A DNA stretch of 64,000 nt from Sarocladium kiliense (GCA_030734395.1 JAUZTG010000003.1:310001-374000), one strand, 5' to 3'. Shown: positions 10,665 through 22,249, counted from the first letter of the stretch. Notes: generated from the sequence alone by a model not told the origin. Numbers and translations: made by a program.

Positions 10665-13068
10665 ATGGCAGACGGAAATCCTGCATTCCCAACCCCAACC
10701 CGGATCTACCGGCCTCTTCTTCCGTCGCCTACGACTTCCGGGCAACCGTCATCATCAGCAACATCCCCGCAGACTACAACAAACCCTCTTCCCAAACGAC
10801 GAGCGGCTGTGGCAATTGCCTGCGAAAGCTGTCGTAACTTAAAGAGAAAGGTTGGTTCACGAGATTATACCCACGGAAGACTCACGCTGATCGCACTTAT
10901 TCCTGATGAAGTGCTCTGGTCAGAGGCCTACATGCCGCCCATGCGCACAGCAACACATCGATTGCCACTATTCCACCGACACTTCAGCCAAGGCTCTCAA
11001 ACGCGAGGTGGGCCATCTCAGAGATGTGTCTACCGCCCAAGAGAAGATTATAGGCTTGCTGGCTACATTACCTGACTTAGACGCTCAGCAGATCCTGCGT
11101 ATGATGAGGTCCGGAACGCCGATTGAAACTATTTACAACCAGGTTATGGCCGACGATGCATTGATGCAACTTGCTGTTGTTCCCGAAACTCGTCTTCGAT
11201 GCAAGCTCCCCGTACCAAGCTGAGATGCCCGAGGTCTACGTTCTCAACAATCCCTACCTGGACACTGTGATTCATGAGGGTGCTTCTTTATACACCAGCA
11301 ACAATCGGAAATTGGGTTCCCTCCCTATGTCACGCGATGCAGTTCGACGTCGAAGTGATGGTGAATCTAAAAGCATTTACGTAATGCCATTTCACGGGGC
11401 GAGAGTTGTCGACTCGCTTGTGGACGATGTAAAGCCGTCAGAGTGGACTGACGTATGCAAGGATGACAAACTGATGAGAGACCTTCTGGGAGTCTGGCTG
11501 CAGTGCGAGTACTCCATGTACATCCATCATACAGAAGACTATTTCCTCGAGGACATGGCTTCAGGGGAGAAGAATTTCTGCTCCTCACTGCTTGTCAATG
11601 TCGTCCTTGCCTATTCCTGTGTGAGTCGCGCCCCCCACACCCCCGTTTCTCCGTCAGAGTAGAACCATATATGCTCCACGGCTGGTGAAAAGTCCTGCCA
11701 CTAAGACCCGGTGGATCTTCTTTTTAGACTGGTTACACACGAATGTCAGACCGGTCCCCATACTGGAATCCTGCAACGTTCCTGTACCGCTTTCTTGCGG
11801 AAGCCAGGAGACTTTGGGAACTTGAAGCCACCGCACCATGCATCACTACCACACAGGCCGGTGTCATATTCAACTGCTTCCAGGGCCTCTGTGGCCTAGA
11901 TGAAGTTGGACAGGCTTACAGGATTCAATCGATCTCTCTAGCCCACCAACTACATCTCTTCAACGGCCCTGTGTCTGGTGAGACTGAGAGGATACGGGAT
12001 GGCAAGCTCTTCGTTGCTTGGGCACTCTACCAATGGGAGGCGTAAGTCTATGCCCTCATGGCATGATTTCTGATTTTCTGAAACTTGGATAGGCTCGTTG
12101 CATTCTCTTTTCAGATCCCTCCTCTGCTCACCAGGGTTCCATCCGAGCCACTTCCAGATCCATCGCTCAATAGCCGCTGGTACGGCGAAATCTGGGTCAA
12201 GTATCCGAAAGACCAGCATCTCTCACCTTCTCACTTCAGCTAATTTTTCACATCCAAGTGCAAGCTGCGAATCATCATGCAGGATTTCTGTACGTTGGCC
12301 TACTCAACGGGTGTGAAAGTGAAGTTGGAAGACGCGTACCGGCTTTATGGGCAATTGAAGGAATGGTACGCATCCTTGCCACCTCCTCTTCACGCGAGCG
12401 ATATTGCTCTTCCTACACAAATGCAACTTCAGTAAGTCAACTCAGATGGGAAGACACTGGTTTCTCCCGCAGTTATTGGAAGAGAATCTTGTCCAACAAA
12501 GTACAGCATCTATCTTCAACAAGTCACGCTTGCAATATTCGAACCGTTGCTCAGCGAACAATTAGACGAGCAGTTCGATCACCAACCGACCCCCAAAACT
12601 ATTGTTGCCGAGGCGACCCGAAACTTGCAGACACTCGTTCGCCTCTATCAGATTCGCCACAGTTCCGAAGCCATGGACCTCTTCCTCGTCGTCCCGCTCT
12701 CATACCTTGGCTTGCAGTCTCTCGAGGCCGTCCGCGCACAGCCGTCGCAGCGAGAGCTAGATGTCCTACGCTCGACACTCATTCTTGCCGTTCATGGTCT
12801 CTTTCTTCAGAAACAGAATTACTACTTGGCAGAGGCGCTCTCACGGGTCTTCCAGGCCAAGATGAGGCCGGAAGAGGCACTGCTCGCTCAGCAGGCCCTC
12901 ATGCTGAGTGAAGGTGACGATGGTGACGAGACCAAGGGTTTGAAGGAGAAAATCCGCAGTTATTGGCCTGTGAGCATTGTCAAAAGGAAGGAGGATTTGA
13001 ATGCGCATATGCTGGCGAACCTTGTTGGGGAGCTCGGCATCAAGGAGAGGACACATGCGGAGCAGTAG
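10665..13068 (+). pseudogene. Zn(II)2Cys6 transcription factor, NirA-like, with frameshift and in-frame stop
   Basis: A coherent five-exon model is visible: 10665-10850, 10912-11620, 11728-12041, 12093-12431 and 12507-13068. Exon 1/2 splicing builds the zinc cluster (CESCRNLKRK joined to CSGQRPTCRPC..C). A short linker region follows, then the fungal-specific transcription factor domain, including YGEIWVKYP and LFLVVPLSYLGLQSLE typical of NirA-like regulators. Two lesions interrupt it. The reading frame shifts by one base at the C-run 11208-11211, between PETRLRCKLP and YQAEMPEVY. A TAA at 12241-12243 lies inside the otherwise well-preserved middle domain. All other exon junctions keep phase. 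Codon quality is good on both sides of each lesion, so decay is recent or the lesions are sequencing errors. An alternative intron starting at the GTCAAG near 12198 would skip the stop, but it would remove the conserved VKYP motif. Confidence 0.7.
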
Positions 13069-15414
13069 TGCTTCGAAAGTTGCCTACCCTGGAGATGCTA
13101 TTATCACGGTTGACTTTCCCGAAGCGCTTTTCCCCTAAAAGGCTAGAGATCAAGAATTCGGTCCCTTTACAGAGTGTAAACAGGTACTACGGTGTAGAAA
13201 ATTGAAAGAATAACCAACAGGTAACAGAGGCCACTGGGAGTCAGGTGCGAGTTAAGGACTGGCTGAGAAGAGGGCGCGGGACAAGGGTATCCCAGCATTT
13301 TCCTTTGGACTGCAGGGGAGAGCCCTCAGAGTAGTAGCCTCACAATAGATACGCCTCCTGCTACCTTACCTGACTTCCAGCTACTTAGAAGCCTACTTGA
13401 GTAATGCAGGAAAGCAATTCGAGACGTCAACGAGCACGCGTCGCTGATTCGGTGGTTGTAGAGGGGTTGCTGCGTGACAGTGGAGAGCCACCATAATGGG
13501 AGCGCCGGCGCTGGCACAGTTGGAGTTCTGAGTGGTCAGGTGGAAAACTGTCGTGCATCGCGGCGGCTTGGAAACAGACGCATGTCTCGCGGCAGCATGA
13601 GACTGGTGTGTTACGACGCAGAAGATGGCTCACATTGTTAAGCGTGGCAGCCAGTGAGGAAGGGCTAGGATGTCACTAGTCAGGCCGCGCGAACTGGCCG
13701 GTACTGGTAGTCGTGGTCGCATCAACCTTTTACTGTAGTGGGGGATGGCCATGTGTCTGGACAGACGACGATAGGAATGTGGGCTCGTTCCGTGGAGGGC
13801 CGAATGGGAGGATACGGGCCGGTGCGAAGGTCGTGGTCTAGTCCAAGGAGAGCTTGGCGGGAGTTTGGGTGGTTGGGTCAGACTTGGTGTGGTCCTGGTC
13901 GTCGTCGTGGTTGTGGTTGGGGTTGTGGTGGAAAATGAGGCAGAATGCAGGGGAGCCAGAAGCAAAGAAATGAGGAAATATGATAGGAAACGTTTCGGGG
14001 CGCGAAGTCGGCACACTTGCGTGGGGGAGACTAGAGTGAGAGACAACGAGGGATGCCCCAACCTTGAACACTCTCAAGGGAGGATGAAAGGGGCAGGTGC
14101 AAGTGCCGAGGGCGGCGGCTGGGAAGGTGACAGTCAGTACGCCAGAAGAGGAGGCGACTACGGAGTATGGCAGCGGTGGTATGGCGCACAGAACGAGAGA
14201 AGGCACGAGGGAAGTAAGGATGGGTGGAATGATGATGGATGGCAAGGAAGGAACGATACAGTGGTAGTATGCAGGAAGCGGAAGGTTGCACCTGTTAGCA
14301 CCTGGCGCTGGCACCTGCTTGCACCGGCTGCTAGAGGCGACACCAGCTCTACCTTCCTCTACCACACGCGCGCGCATGCACACTATCTATCTGTCTTACA
14401 ACTATGAAGATGGCAGAGTTGCAATAGCGACTTTCTAGCGCTCTCCAATAGAGGACCAAAGACGAGGTAATGAGGGAAGATGCCGTCCACCCCTCTTCGC
14501 AAAGACAATCCCTGTGTCGCTCACCACGATGCAAATAATGATGATGCGCATGGACTCCCTCTCCTGAGTCTATCGAGTCACTGCCCCTGTCGCATCCCTG
14601 CTTCTGGCCGACGACTCGTCGACTCCGCCTGTCAAAAGGCAACCTGGACTATGCTGGGAAACCCACTGCCCGTTCCCAGCGCCTGGGACGGAGCGCTTCA
14701 GTGGGCCTGGCACGCTGGATAGCCCCCCTCTCTTGCGTCAGAGACGCCCCTCTCCTGCCCCCAATCACGCCCTACCTAGGCCTCACTACTGCACGCTCTA
14801 CCAGTTTCTGCTCGGTGCATCGTTCTGGCCTTTGCCTTTACCCGCATCATCGCTATTCTGGCCTGCCTCCCCAATTCCTCCTTGCTTCCCTCATCTTTCA
14901 TCTTGCTGTAGGACTTGTGATCCTGCCTATTCCCTCCTGTGACTCTCCTCAACAAGACCGGTCCCGTTCGCGACATGTCTCCAGGCTGCTATTCTTGGTT
15001 CAACGCCTCGATTTGCAATTGCCAGGTGTCTCAGGACGCTCGTTTCCCGTGCGCTGGCCTCTGCTGAGCCGCCTCCTTCGTCACCCCCACCAGCGCGTCG
15101 CAAAGCGAGGTCTCACTTCAAACAACCTTCGCTCGCTATTCCCTTACACCATCGTCTTCCTCGCCACGTTCTGTCGCGCCGACGAACCACTTCGGCACCT
15201 GAAGCGACCTTGTCTCAGCAACATCACCACATCTCTTGGACTCGACCTCTGTACTGCCGAGGACCTTTGGCTCTGGCTGTACTCATCCATTTACTCCTCC
15301 GTTCTCGAACTCGACGTTGCACCATCATCTCGACCTGAGCAGCATGCTGAATTCCACTTCTAACGCAATATCGAAGGGTATCGCGTGAGACCAGTTGGTC
15401 CCTCACATTTGACT
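13069..15414. other. Intergenic region and probable long pyrimidine-rich 5' leader
   Basis: No supported gene. The right half (about 14700-15410) is C/T-rich on the plus strand and open in one frame over 220 codons. Its translation is leader-like (Leu/Pro/Ser/Arg-rich, no domains), so I take it as promoter and 5' untranslated region of the next gene. Minus-strand open frames around 13840-14380 are similarly low in complexity. Confidence 0.45.
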
Positions 15415-18400
15415 ATGCTCGCACCCGCCTTGCCAATAACATCAGCAACCATGACAGCCCCTCAGGATGGCCATGGCTACTATCTCAATGGCCCTGCAGC
15501 CACACAACTACATTTCAAAAGGCATAAGACCCTTCCGCGACCGCAAGCAACTCCTTCAGCCAACAAACTTCCCCGTGTGCGGACCCTCGACCTCCATGAT
15601 GAGCGGCGCCCAGGTTCTTCTGGCTCGCAACCCTCTAGTCCTCGAACTCTTAAGCATATGACCAAAAGAATAGGTTCTGGCGGTACCCTGCCACCTACAC
15701 CACCAACACAATCGCGAACCTCTTCCAGCACTCACTCAGCTCTGCCTCCGAGCCCAACGGGAGGTGACGACTCAGGAGTCCAAACACCTACCATTTCGGT
15801 TCACCGTGCTCCCACCACGCCGCCAGACCAGCGCAGCCCACCGACACCCGATGTTACGCCCCCTCAGCCCAAGTCACGACCTCGAGCTCTAAGACCCAGC
15901 TTAGCGGACCGCGGAATGTCCCGATCCACGACTGCTGACTCGAGGACTGAATCTTTCAAGACCGCCAGGGAGGACCCGTTCACATCAGAGGACGAGGATT
16001 GCAAGTCCACTGTGCGGCCCAGTCAGGATGTGGCTTCGAGAAGAACCTCGCAGGCCACACTTGGCCGTCCATCTGAAGAACGGACCCGTGCCCGCGCGCC
16101 AAAACCCTTGGCTTTGAGTACGGCGCTCGCCAGTCTGACGGGAGGCGGCGATGACTTCTATACTCCGCGTACAGTTGGCGAATTTGGACGATCCGATGGG
16201 GACTGGGGCTCTCCAGGTGAAGTTGAAGGAGAATGGGACGACAACCTGCAACGAGTGGTCCGGGTGAAGAGGACACCTGTGCTGGCTGCGATGCCCACTC
16301 TGGCCAATGAACCCATCATTGAGCGCAATGTCCTTACCCCTACGGAAGCTGCCCAAGCTGTAAGGAAGCTGTCACTGCGTGATAGTGTGTCGACAGTGAC
16401 GCCACCGAAAACGTCATCGGATCGAGCAACAGTGTCGTCCGGTCCCTCACACTCGGGGACCTCCATCAGTAATGATGCACGAAACTCCTCTACGCGCTCT
16501 CCCAGGTCTACAGCGTCAACCATTGTTGAAGCTGTCCTGATCGAGGCTCCACCACAGCGCCAGCGAACGCTGCGACATGTTCGGAAGCAGATGACTTTGC
16601 GCGAGTCGCTTAGCCCTCGTACTGATGCATTGCGTCAAGATCCCCGATCAAGTCAGCCACGATATCATTCAAATCTCTCGCGCGCCGACCGTCCACGTCA
16701 TGAGAGCCACGCTTCTAGCTCGACAGCAACGTCAATTGCCAGTGGACGCGCGAGACGGGAAGTCTGGAAAAGTGGTGGCATTCCTGTTGTTGTCGTCCCA
16801 GACCGACGATCCTCGAGCAAGACTAGATCCTCTCAGACACCATCCTTGCGGTCTACATCCAGCAAACGTTCGAAACGTACCGTCAGTATTGGCTCTTTGC
16901 CACTCGACGAACAGCTTGGCAAGGGCAAGGACAGTGGGCCTGTTTTTGAGCGTCCCTCCCGGCGTAGCCGCACGCAGTCTTTATCCGATGGTTCGGAACG
17001 GACAATGGACTTTCCTCCCGCTGTACCTGCTCGCTCGTCATCATTGTCGGCGCCTACCAGCCGCAACACGTCTCGTGCAGGTTCTCTGACTGCTGAAAGC
17101 CTGCGCGCTCATAACGCAATCTTGCAAACGAGGAAAGCGGCCGAAAACGAAGTGCATATGTCTCAGGCGGGACCTCCCACAGAGGTGGTGCAAAGACCTG
17201 CGGAAAGCCAGAGACTCTCAACCTCTCCAGGAATGGAGCACGGATTGCAGTCACTAATGCCGCCCGGGATCGAAAAGGCTGAGCGCCGGGATGGTGCTGA
17301 TGCTGAACACCAAGATGACGCAAGGTCGAGTAGAAGAACCCATCCGCGGAACACGCCGTTCTCTGTAGCCAGCTTCGCAACGACCGGCACTGCGCCAGAG
17401 CTCGCCGAGGCCATGGCTGTGCACATGTATCCTCATCAGAACTCCTCCGTTGTTGTTGTCCATTCAGGCAGGCCTTCGGAGGAGACTGAGACGGCTGCTG
17501 AAGGGAAGTCAGAGGCTACCCCTACCAAACCAGAGCTCCAGACCACAGCGCCGGATAGTGAAGTACCTGTCACGCCTCCACAGCCTGTGTTCTCTCTGGA
17601 AGATGTAGACTCACCACTTCGCAACCCTCGTGCGCCCCCGGAGCCACCAAGTCATCCTCCTACCTTCAATTTCATCCCAGCAACCCCATCGGGCAATACG
17701 CCAGCCACTGACAAGGCTATACAAATGGGCAACTACTTCGAAGTAGCAGGTGACAGTCCCAACAGACGGCCATCTCTGGTCAGACGAGCCTTGAGCAAGC
17801 GACGCCACTCTATCAGTTATCCGCCGTCCACCTCCAAATCTGCAGGATTTATGACTAGGACGCTGTCATTATCCAGGGGCTCTCGACGCATGGAGAAGAC
17901 GCCCGCACCTGGGCTGGAACGCGAGCCAAGCTATCCACACGAAGATGAGAAGCCTGCAGAGGGGAATAGGCTGCACCCATTCTGGCGCCCATCTTGGTAC
18001 GAGGATGACGATGAATGTGACAGCGATTGCGACTGCAGACGTGAGGAGCACTCCGACGGAGGTAGATACTTGCGTTATCCTCTTGTCGACAACAGGCCGG
18101 CTAGGCCGAAACGAACTTTCAGTGAGAAGATGAAGCGCACTTTTGCCATACTGCCTCTTGAGAACGATCTGTATCATGAGGACGAAAGTCGAGGGCCTGA
18201 GCGCCGCACAATTCGCCGTACTCCAAGTGGTAATCTTCGAGTCGTTCGACAGCGCAACAGCACAGAATCATTGACGCAACCCCAAGATGGATCAGATCGC
18301 CCGCGCACAGCTCCAGATATGCAGGCGCGAAGGTCTTTCTGGCGGGGCAACAGTGTTCGCCGTCGAGCGAGCAAAGAGCAGTTAAGGCGAAGGTCGTCTC

Positions 18401-18576
18401 TAGGCAGCCGGTTAGAGGAGCTCCAGAATCTGCCCAGAAGACTTAGTGAAAAGAGACGAGAGAAGCGCACACAAGAGCTGCGCCAAAAGATCAGCGGGCC
18501 TACGGAGGTCCGTGACGGTGTGGGAGAAGTGATCAGGGCTGGTCAGGGCCGGCCGCACCGAGATGCTGGGTCCTGA
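15415..18576 (+). CDS. Large intrinsically disordered Ser/Arg/Pro-rich protein
   Basis: A single uninterrupted exon of about 1053 codons starts at the first ATG, 15415. The ATG at 15451 has an equally good context (caaccATGa) and may be the true start. The whole protein is Ser, Arg, Pro and Thr-rich with many phosphorylation-like SP/TP and RxxS sites. Only a few segments look ordered: NVLTPTEAAQAVRKLSLRDS in the first third, and LHPFWRPSWYEDDDE followed by CDSDCDC, then PKRTFSEKMKRTFAILP near the C-terminus. The FWRP-acidic block and the following basic helix recur, as far as I know, in uncharacterised conserved ascomycete proteins. No membrane helix, signal peptide or catalytic domain is seen. 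It may be a cortical or cytoskeletal scaffold, but that is a guess. Confidence 0.75.
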   Translation: MLAPALPITSATMTAPQDGHGYYLNGPAATQLHFKRHKTLPRPQATPSANKLPRVRTLDLHDERRPGSSGSQPSSPRTLKHMTKRIGSGGTLPPTPPTQSRTSSSTHSALPPSPTGGDDSGVQTPTISVHRAPTTPPDQRSPPTPDVTPPQPKSRPRALRPSLADRGMSRSTTADSRTESFKTAREDPFTSEDEDCKSTVRPSQDVASRRTSQATLGRPSEERTRARAPKPLALSTALASLTGGGDDFYTPRTVGEFGRSDGDWGSPGEVEGEWDDNLQRVVRVKRTPVLAAMPTLANEPIIERNVLTPTEAAQAVRKLSLRDSVSTVTPPKTSSDRATVSSGPSHSGTSISNDARNSSTRSPRSTASTIVEAVLIEAPPQRQRTLRHVRKQMTLRESLSPRTDALRQDPRSSQPRYHSNLSRADRPRHESHASSSTATSIASGRARREVWKSGGIPVVVVPDRRSSSKTRSSQTPSLRSTSSKRSKRTVSIGSLPLDEQLGKGKDSGPVFERPSRRSRTQSLSDGSERTMDFPPAVPARSSSLSAPTSRNTSRAGSLTAESLRAHNAILQTRKAAENEVHMSQAGPPTEVVQRPAESQRLSTSPGMEHGLQSLMPPGIEKAERRDGADAEHQDDARSSRRTHPRNTPFSVASFATTGTAPELAEAMAVHMYPHQNSSVVVVHSGRPSEETETAAEGKSEATPTKPELQTTAPDSEVPVTPPQPVFSLEDVDSPLRNPRAPPEPPSHPPTFNFIPATPSGNTPATDKAIQMGNYFEVAGDSPNRRPSLVRRALSKRRHSISYPPSTSKSAGFMTRTLSLSRGSRRMEKTPAPGLEREPSYPHEDEKPAEGNRLHPFWRPSWYEDDDECDSDCDCRREEHSDGGRYLRYPLVDNRPARPKRTFSEKMKRTFAILPLENDLYHEDESRGPERRTIRRTPSGNLRVVRQRNSTESLTQPQDGSDRPRTAPDMQARRSFWRGNSVRRRASKEQLRRRSSLGSRLEELQNLPRRLSEKRREKRTQELRQKISGPTEVRDGVGEVIRAGQGRPHRDAGS

Positions 18577-19209
18577 AGTGATGCCAGATCTTGATTGATC
18601 CAAGCAATTTTGATATGCCAGCGTTCAAGGGAGAAGATGCAAGGCTCCCAATATCGAGCAAATTTGGATCCGGTACTCATGTTTTCACGACTGCAACGAA
18701 ATGAAACGCTTATTCACGACACGGTACGAACATAAGGGGGCATGACGGGGATGACTCGGATTGGAATGGTACATATCAAGCACTGGGTTCTCTGCTTTTT
18801 TTTTGCTGCATTTTGAATCGATGATCTGTCCAGGGGCGGGCTTGCCGAGGAAGCTTTTCAAGACTTTGTTATTTTCTAGGAGAGGAGGGCTCGCACGAAG
18901 GCTGCGCTGGAGTGGCCCTGAAGATGCTGCAAAGATTACGTTTTACGTTGTACTATAGATCTCATCCATTACGATATGATCGACATGTGTTACGACTTGC
19001 GACAATTGCATGTGCTGCTATTGAATTTGATGTGACGAATTTGTCTTTCGAGGCTAGTATATTGGTGTTATTAGACCATCCTTCCAACGCCGTGAACGCC
19101 TTCCAATGCCAGACCTCCTTTGGTCTCAACTAGAGCGGGTTGATATCCCCACTGTCATGACTGCACAGCATCGTGTCCCTCTCGTCCTTGCACCTCCAAC
19201 GCACCCTCT
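18577..19209. other. Convergent 3' region
   Basis: About 0.6 kb lies between two converging stops. It is A/T-richer than its surroundings with no gene-like frame, and it presumably holds both 3' untranslated regions. Confidence 0.5.
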
Positions 19210-20176
19210 CTACCGTCTATCCTGTCCCGGTGCACCCCCCATGGGAAAACCAGGCGGTGGCAGACCTCCTGGAGGAAAGCCCTGCCCTGGAGGCGGCGGT
19301 AGACCTTGGAAGCCAGGTGGTGGGCCACCGTTGGCACCTGGAGGTGGGAAGGGGAGACCACCGGGTGGCGGGAATGGAGGCATACCGTTCGGGGGAGGAA
19401 AGGGGGGCAGGCCGTTGGGGCCGGGAAGAGGGAACGGAGGGGCACCGCGACCGCCAGGTGGTGCTGGAGGGTGTTAGTTGATTTGTCTGATGTGAGATGG
19501 TAGGTATTGATTTGGAAAGCTTACGGGGAAGGCCGCCAGGGAGTTGACCTGGTGGTGCGCCAGGCAAGCCTGGGAATGGTGGCGGGGCACCTGTGTAGTT
19601 GACGGATCAGTATACGAGCTTGAAATGCGGCTTCTGAGAGATAGATGGCGTTGCTGTGAAGCGTTCATGCGACATACCTCCGGGGAAGGGGAACGGCGGG
19701 GGGTGGAAGCCGTGGCCGGGCTGGTTATGGGGAAGCATCGGGTTCGCGTGCGCCTGGCCTTCAGCGGCGTAGGAAGATGTGATAGAGTCGATGACGGATT
19801 GTGCCTTCTCGTGGCCAATTTCTGCATAGAAAGTCAGTATATCGACACCATGGATTGCTGAATCAGATGGTCGGAAGGTGAACATACGTTGGTAGTAGTC
19901 CACAACGTTGCGAAGGTGGTTTCTTCCGCTGTTGTGAGCCTTGCGCACGCTCATGGAGTCGTGCGTAAGGTAGACATCACAGTAGTCGCCTGTTAGATTG
20001 TTAGTCGACTGAGCTCGTTATGCATGGGTCCCGAGATGGTGCGCCGGGTCTTGAAGATGGGAGGGGAGGATCGTGGACGGGAAGGCAGGGCATCGTACAG
20101 AAGACTGCGAGAAATTGTCAGTAAGTCACACTCTTGGTTGTATTGGTATGATAGGAGAGAGCCTACACTTGGGCAT
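19210..20176 (-). CDS. yhc1: U1 snRNP protein C (U1-C)
   Basis: U1-C stabilises pairing of U1 snRNA with the 5' splice site. Six exons keep phase exactly: 20176-20167 (10 nt), 20104-20099 (6 nt), 19989-19888, 19821-19678, 19590-19525 and 19463-19210, giving 193 residues. The N-terminus carries the U1-C matrin-type zinc finger (CDYCDVYLTHDS..RKAHNSGRNH), then the conserved helix (KAQSVIDSITSSYA) and a long Pro/Gly/Phe-rich tail of short PPFP and GGLP repeats, as expected for the family. The first six residues (MPKFFC) require a 6-nt second exon, which is unusual. The gene is divergent from ERV25 with 392 bp between the start codons. Confidence 0.93.
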
Positions 20177-20568
20177 CTTGACGACTAGGCGGTTGCGCGA
20201 CTGGGAAGATGTGCGGAAGAGTCGAGTTGGGGATGATGCAGTCGCCTGTCTGAGGGTTCTAGCGCAACTGAAAGAATGGCGACGAGGCTGCGGCCCCCAC
20301 ACGTGATGCCCAGGCCAGGCTGAGGTCATGTCCAAGGCTGTGATTGGCTAACCCTTGCCAACCCACTTCCCACCCCCCAAAGCGGGCCGCCTCTCCCAAA
20401 TCGAACGCGACACCTGGCGCTTTGGCTTGAAGCTGCCACCCAGTCAGTCCCTAAGCTGCCACCACCCCTTGAACCGCAAAAAAGGGACGGGCCAATTCCA
20501 ACAATCCCATCCATCACCACCAAACCACGACTCGACGACCACCGGCATTGGGGGTTTCCTTCCGCATC
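20177..20568. promoter_or_regulatory. Bidirectional promoter between yhc1 and ERV25
   Basis: This 392-bp stretch separates two divergent start codons. It contains an inverted CCAAT box (gattggct near 20341-20348) and two near-identical copies of aagctgccacc about 20 bp apart (near 20430 and 20453). Both genes are housekeeping, so a shared constitutive promoter is likely. Confidence 0.5.
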
Positions 20569-21355
20569 ATGGCCGCTCAAATGTCCCTCCTGCAGCGCTT
20601 TTGCGCATTGCTGCTGTTGTTCACGACTGCTGCCCAGGCTTTGAAGTTCGACCTTGCGGCTCACTCCGGCGGCGAGAGCACGAAGAAGGAGAGATGTATT
20701 CGGAACTTCGTGGCGAAGGATACGCTGGTTGTTGTGACAGCTGTTGTGGGAGGCTACAAGGGCGATGGCATGGCTGTGAACATTCACGTACGTTGGGTTG
20801 CTCCTGCTGGACTTGGGGGTTCGATTGTACTGACGCATGGTGTCTAGATTCGCGATGCTGTTGGCAACGAGTACGGACGCCCTCGCGATATTGTCGGCGA
20901 GTCTAGGACTGTCTTCACCTCCCATGCTGACGCCGCCTTCGACGTTTGCTTCGAGAACATCATGTCCGGGTGTACGTTCGCCTTCCCTCTTACCTTCTCC
21001 TTGTATCCAATGCTAACCATCCACCCCTCCAGCCCGTCGCCCCAACCCTGCCTCCCGCCCCATCGAGCTCGACGTCGACATCGGCGCCGACGCCAAGGAC
21101 TGGTCCGCCATCCAAGCCACCGAGAAGCTGAAGCCTGTCGAGGCCGAGCTGCGCCGCATTGAGGAGCTCACCGGCGAGGTTGTCCGTGAGATGGAGTACC
21201 TCCGCCAGCGTGAGCAGAAGCTGCGTGATACAAACGAGTCGACGAATACCCGTGTCAAGTGGTTCGGTATCGGTACCACCTGGCTGCTTGTGGGTCTGTG
21301 GGCGTGGCAGATCATGTACCTCCGTGCGTACTTCCGCTCAAAGCATCTGATCTAA
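20569..21355 (+). CDS. ERV25: p24-family COPII cargo receptor Erv25
   Basis: Three exons (20569-20787, 20848-20971, 21033-21355) encode 221 residues. The order is: signal peptide (LLLLFTTAAQA), GOLD domain beginning LKFDLAAHSGGESTKKERC with its partner Cys in FDVCFENI, coiled-coil segment (ELRRIEELTGEVVREMEYL), one membrane helix and a short cytosolic tail (YLRAYFRSKHLI). The DIGADAKDWS..EKLKPVE stretch is characteristic of Erv25 rather than other p24 proteins. It packages cargo into COPII vesicles between ER and Golgi. The tail keeps aromatic and branched residues for coat binding. The ATG at 20569 is the first in a good context; a second Met four codons later is possible. Confidence 0.93.
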
Positions 21356-22249
21356 GTGGATTGGTCGTATGGAGGGGACATGTCGATATAGTATGTACTG
21401 TCGTTGTGGAAAAGTATGGCTACGGGACGGCGTTTTACGAAATTAGATCATTGCGCATGATCAGGCAGGTTCAGACAGTCAAGGTTGAAGGGCATCAGGA
21501 AGAGCATCAGATATTTATCGATTCGAAGCATCTTACGTACATCTATTTCATAGCGCCACGCTGGTGATGAGTCCTACTCGCCGCTGTAGATGCCACTACA
21601 GATATCGTGAGCCCATAGGGTTTATCAAGGCTGCATGGAAGATCTGAATCGTTTTACCTTGCAGCCCCCAAGTTTCATTCCTTCCCAAACCCAAGGGGAG
21701 AGCTCAAATGGACATGTGACGAACAGCTGCATCACGCCGAAGATAAGTGGCTACTTAGCTATTGTTTCATTCCCCGGCTTCAGCTTTTATTACATTATCA
21801 GCTGTTGTTAAGTATATTCAGATCTAGGGATATAACGGTCATTGACTACCCAAGGGCGCTTACCTAACGACCTGCCACCTATGGAATCAAATGTGGTGCA
21901 GAACGCACCATGCCACCTAAAGCGGATATAGGTGAACAATACGAGTCGCGGAGTAAGGCAAGATACGCAAGGAACAAAAATATCTTGCCTCCACTCTATG
22001 CGAAAGCTGAGAGAACTCGAAGCTCGAAGCGTTAGGCGTGTAGCAACTAGTAGTCGACCCTCCGAGGCCGGGAGACTTAAACGGTCCCAAAGGCCCACTA
22101 CCGGCACCTCCATCTTTTCTCTACGTCAATGACCTCGGCATACTGTCTACAATTCCCGACATACCATCTGGACAGCTGTGGCAGTAACATCTATCTTTCA
22201 AGTTTCTAGCTGCACCACGACGCACGTACAGAATCGAAACATCAGCCAA
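21356..22249. other. Intergenic region between ERV25 and SDH5
   Basis: About 0.9 kb holding the ERV25 3' region and the promoter of the downstream assembly-factor gene. No gene-like frame. Confidence 0.5.

Noticed and set aside
13838..14383. 181-codon minus-strand open frame
   Set aside because: Repetitive, Ser/Pro/Leu-rich translation and an overlapping plus-strand frame of similar length indicate compositional bias rather than coding.
14701..15363. 220-codon open frame on the plus strand
   Set aside because: It is a pyrimidine-rich leader immediately upstream of a long gene; the translation is low-complexity with no domain.
19106..19477. Gly/Pro-rich plus-strand open frame
   Set aside because: It is the antisense of the Pro/Gly-rich tail of U1-C.
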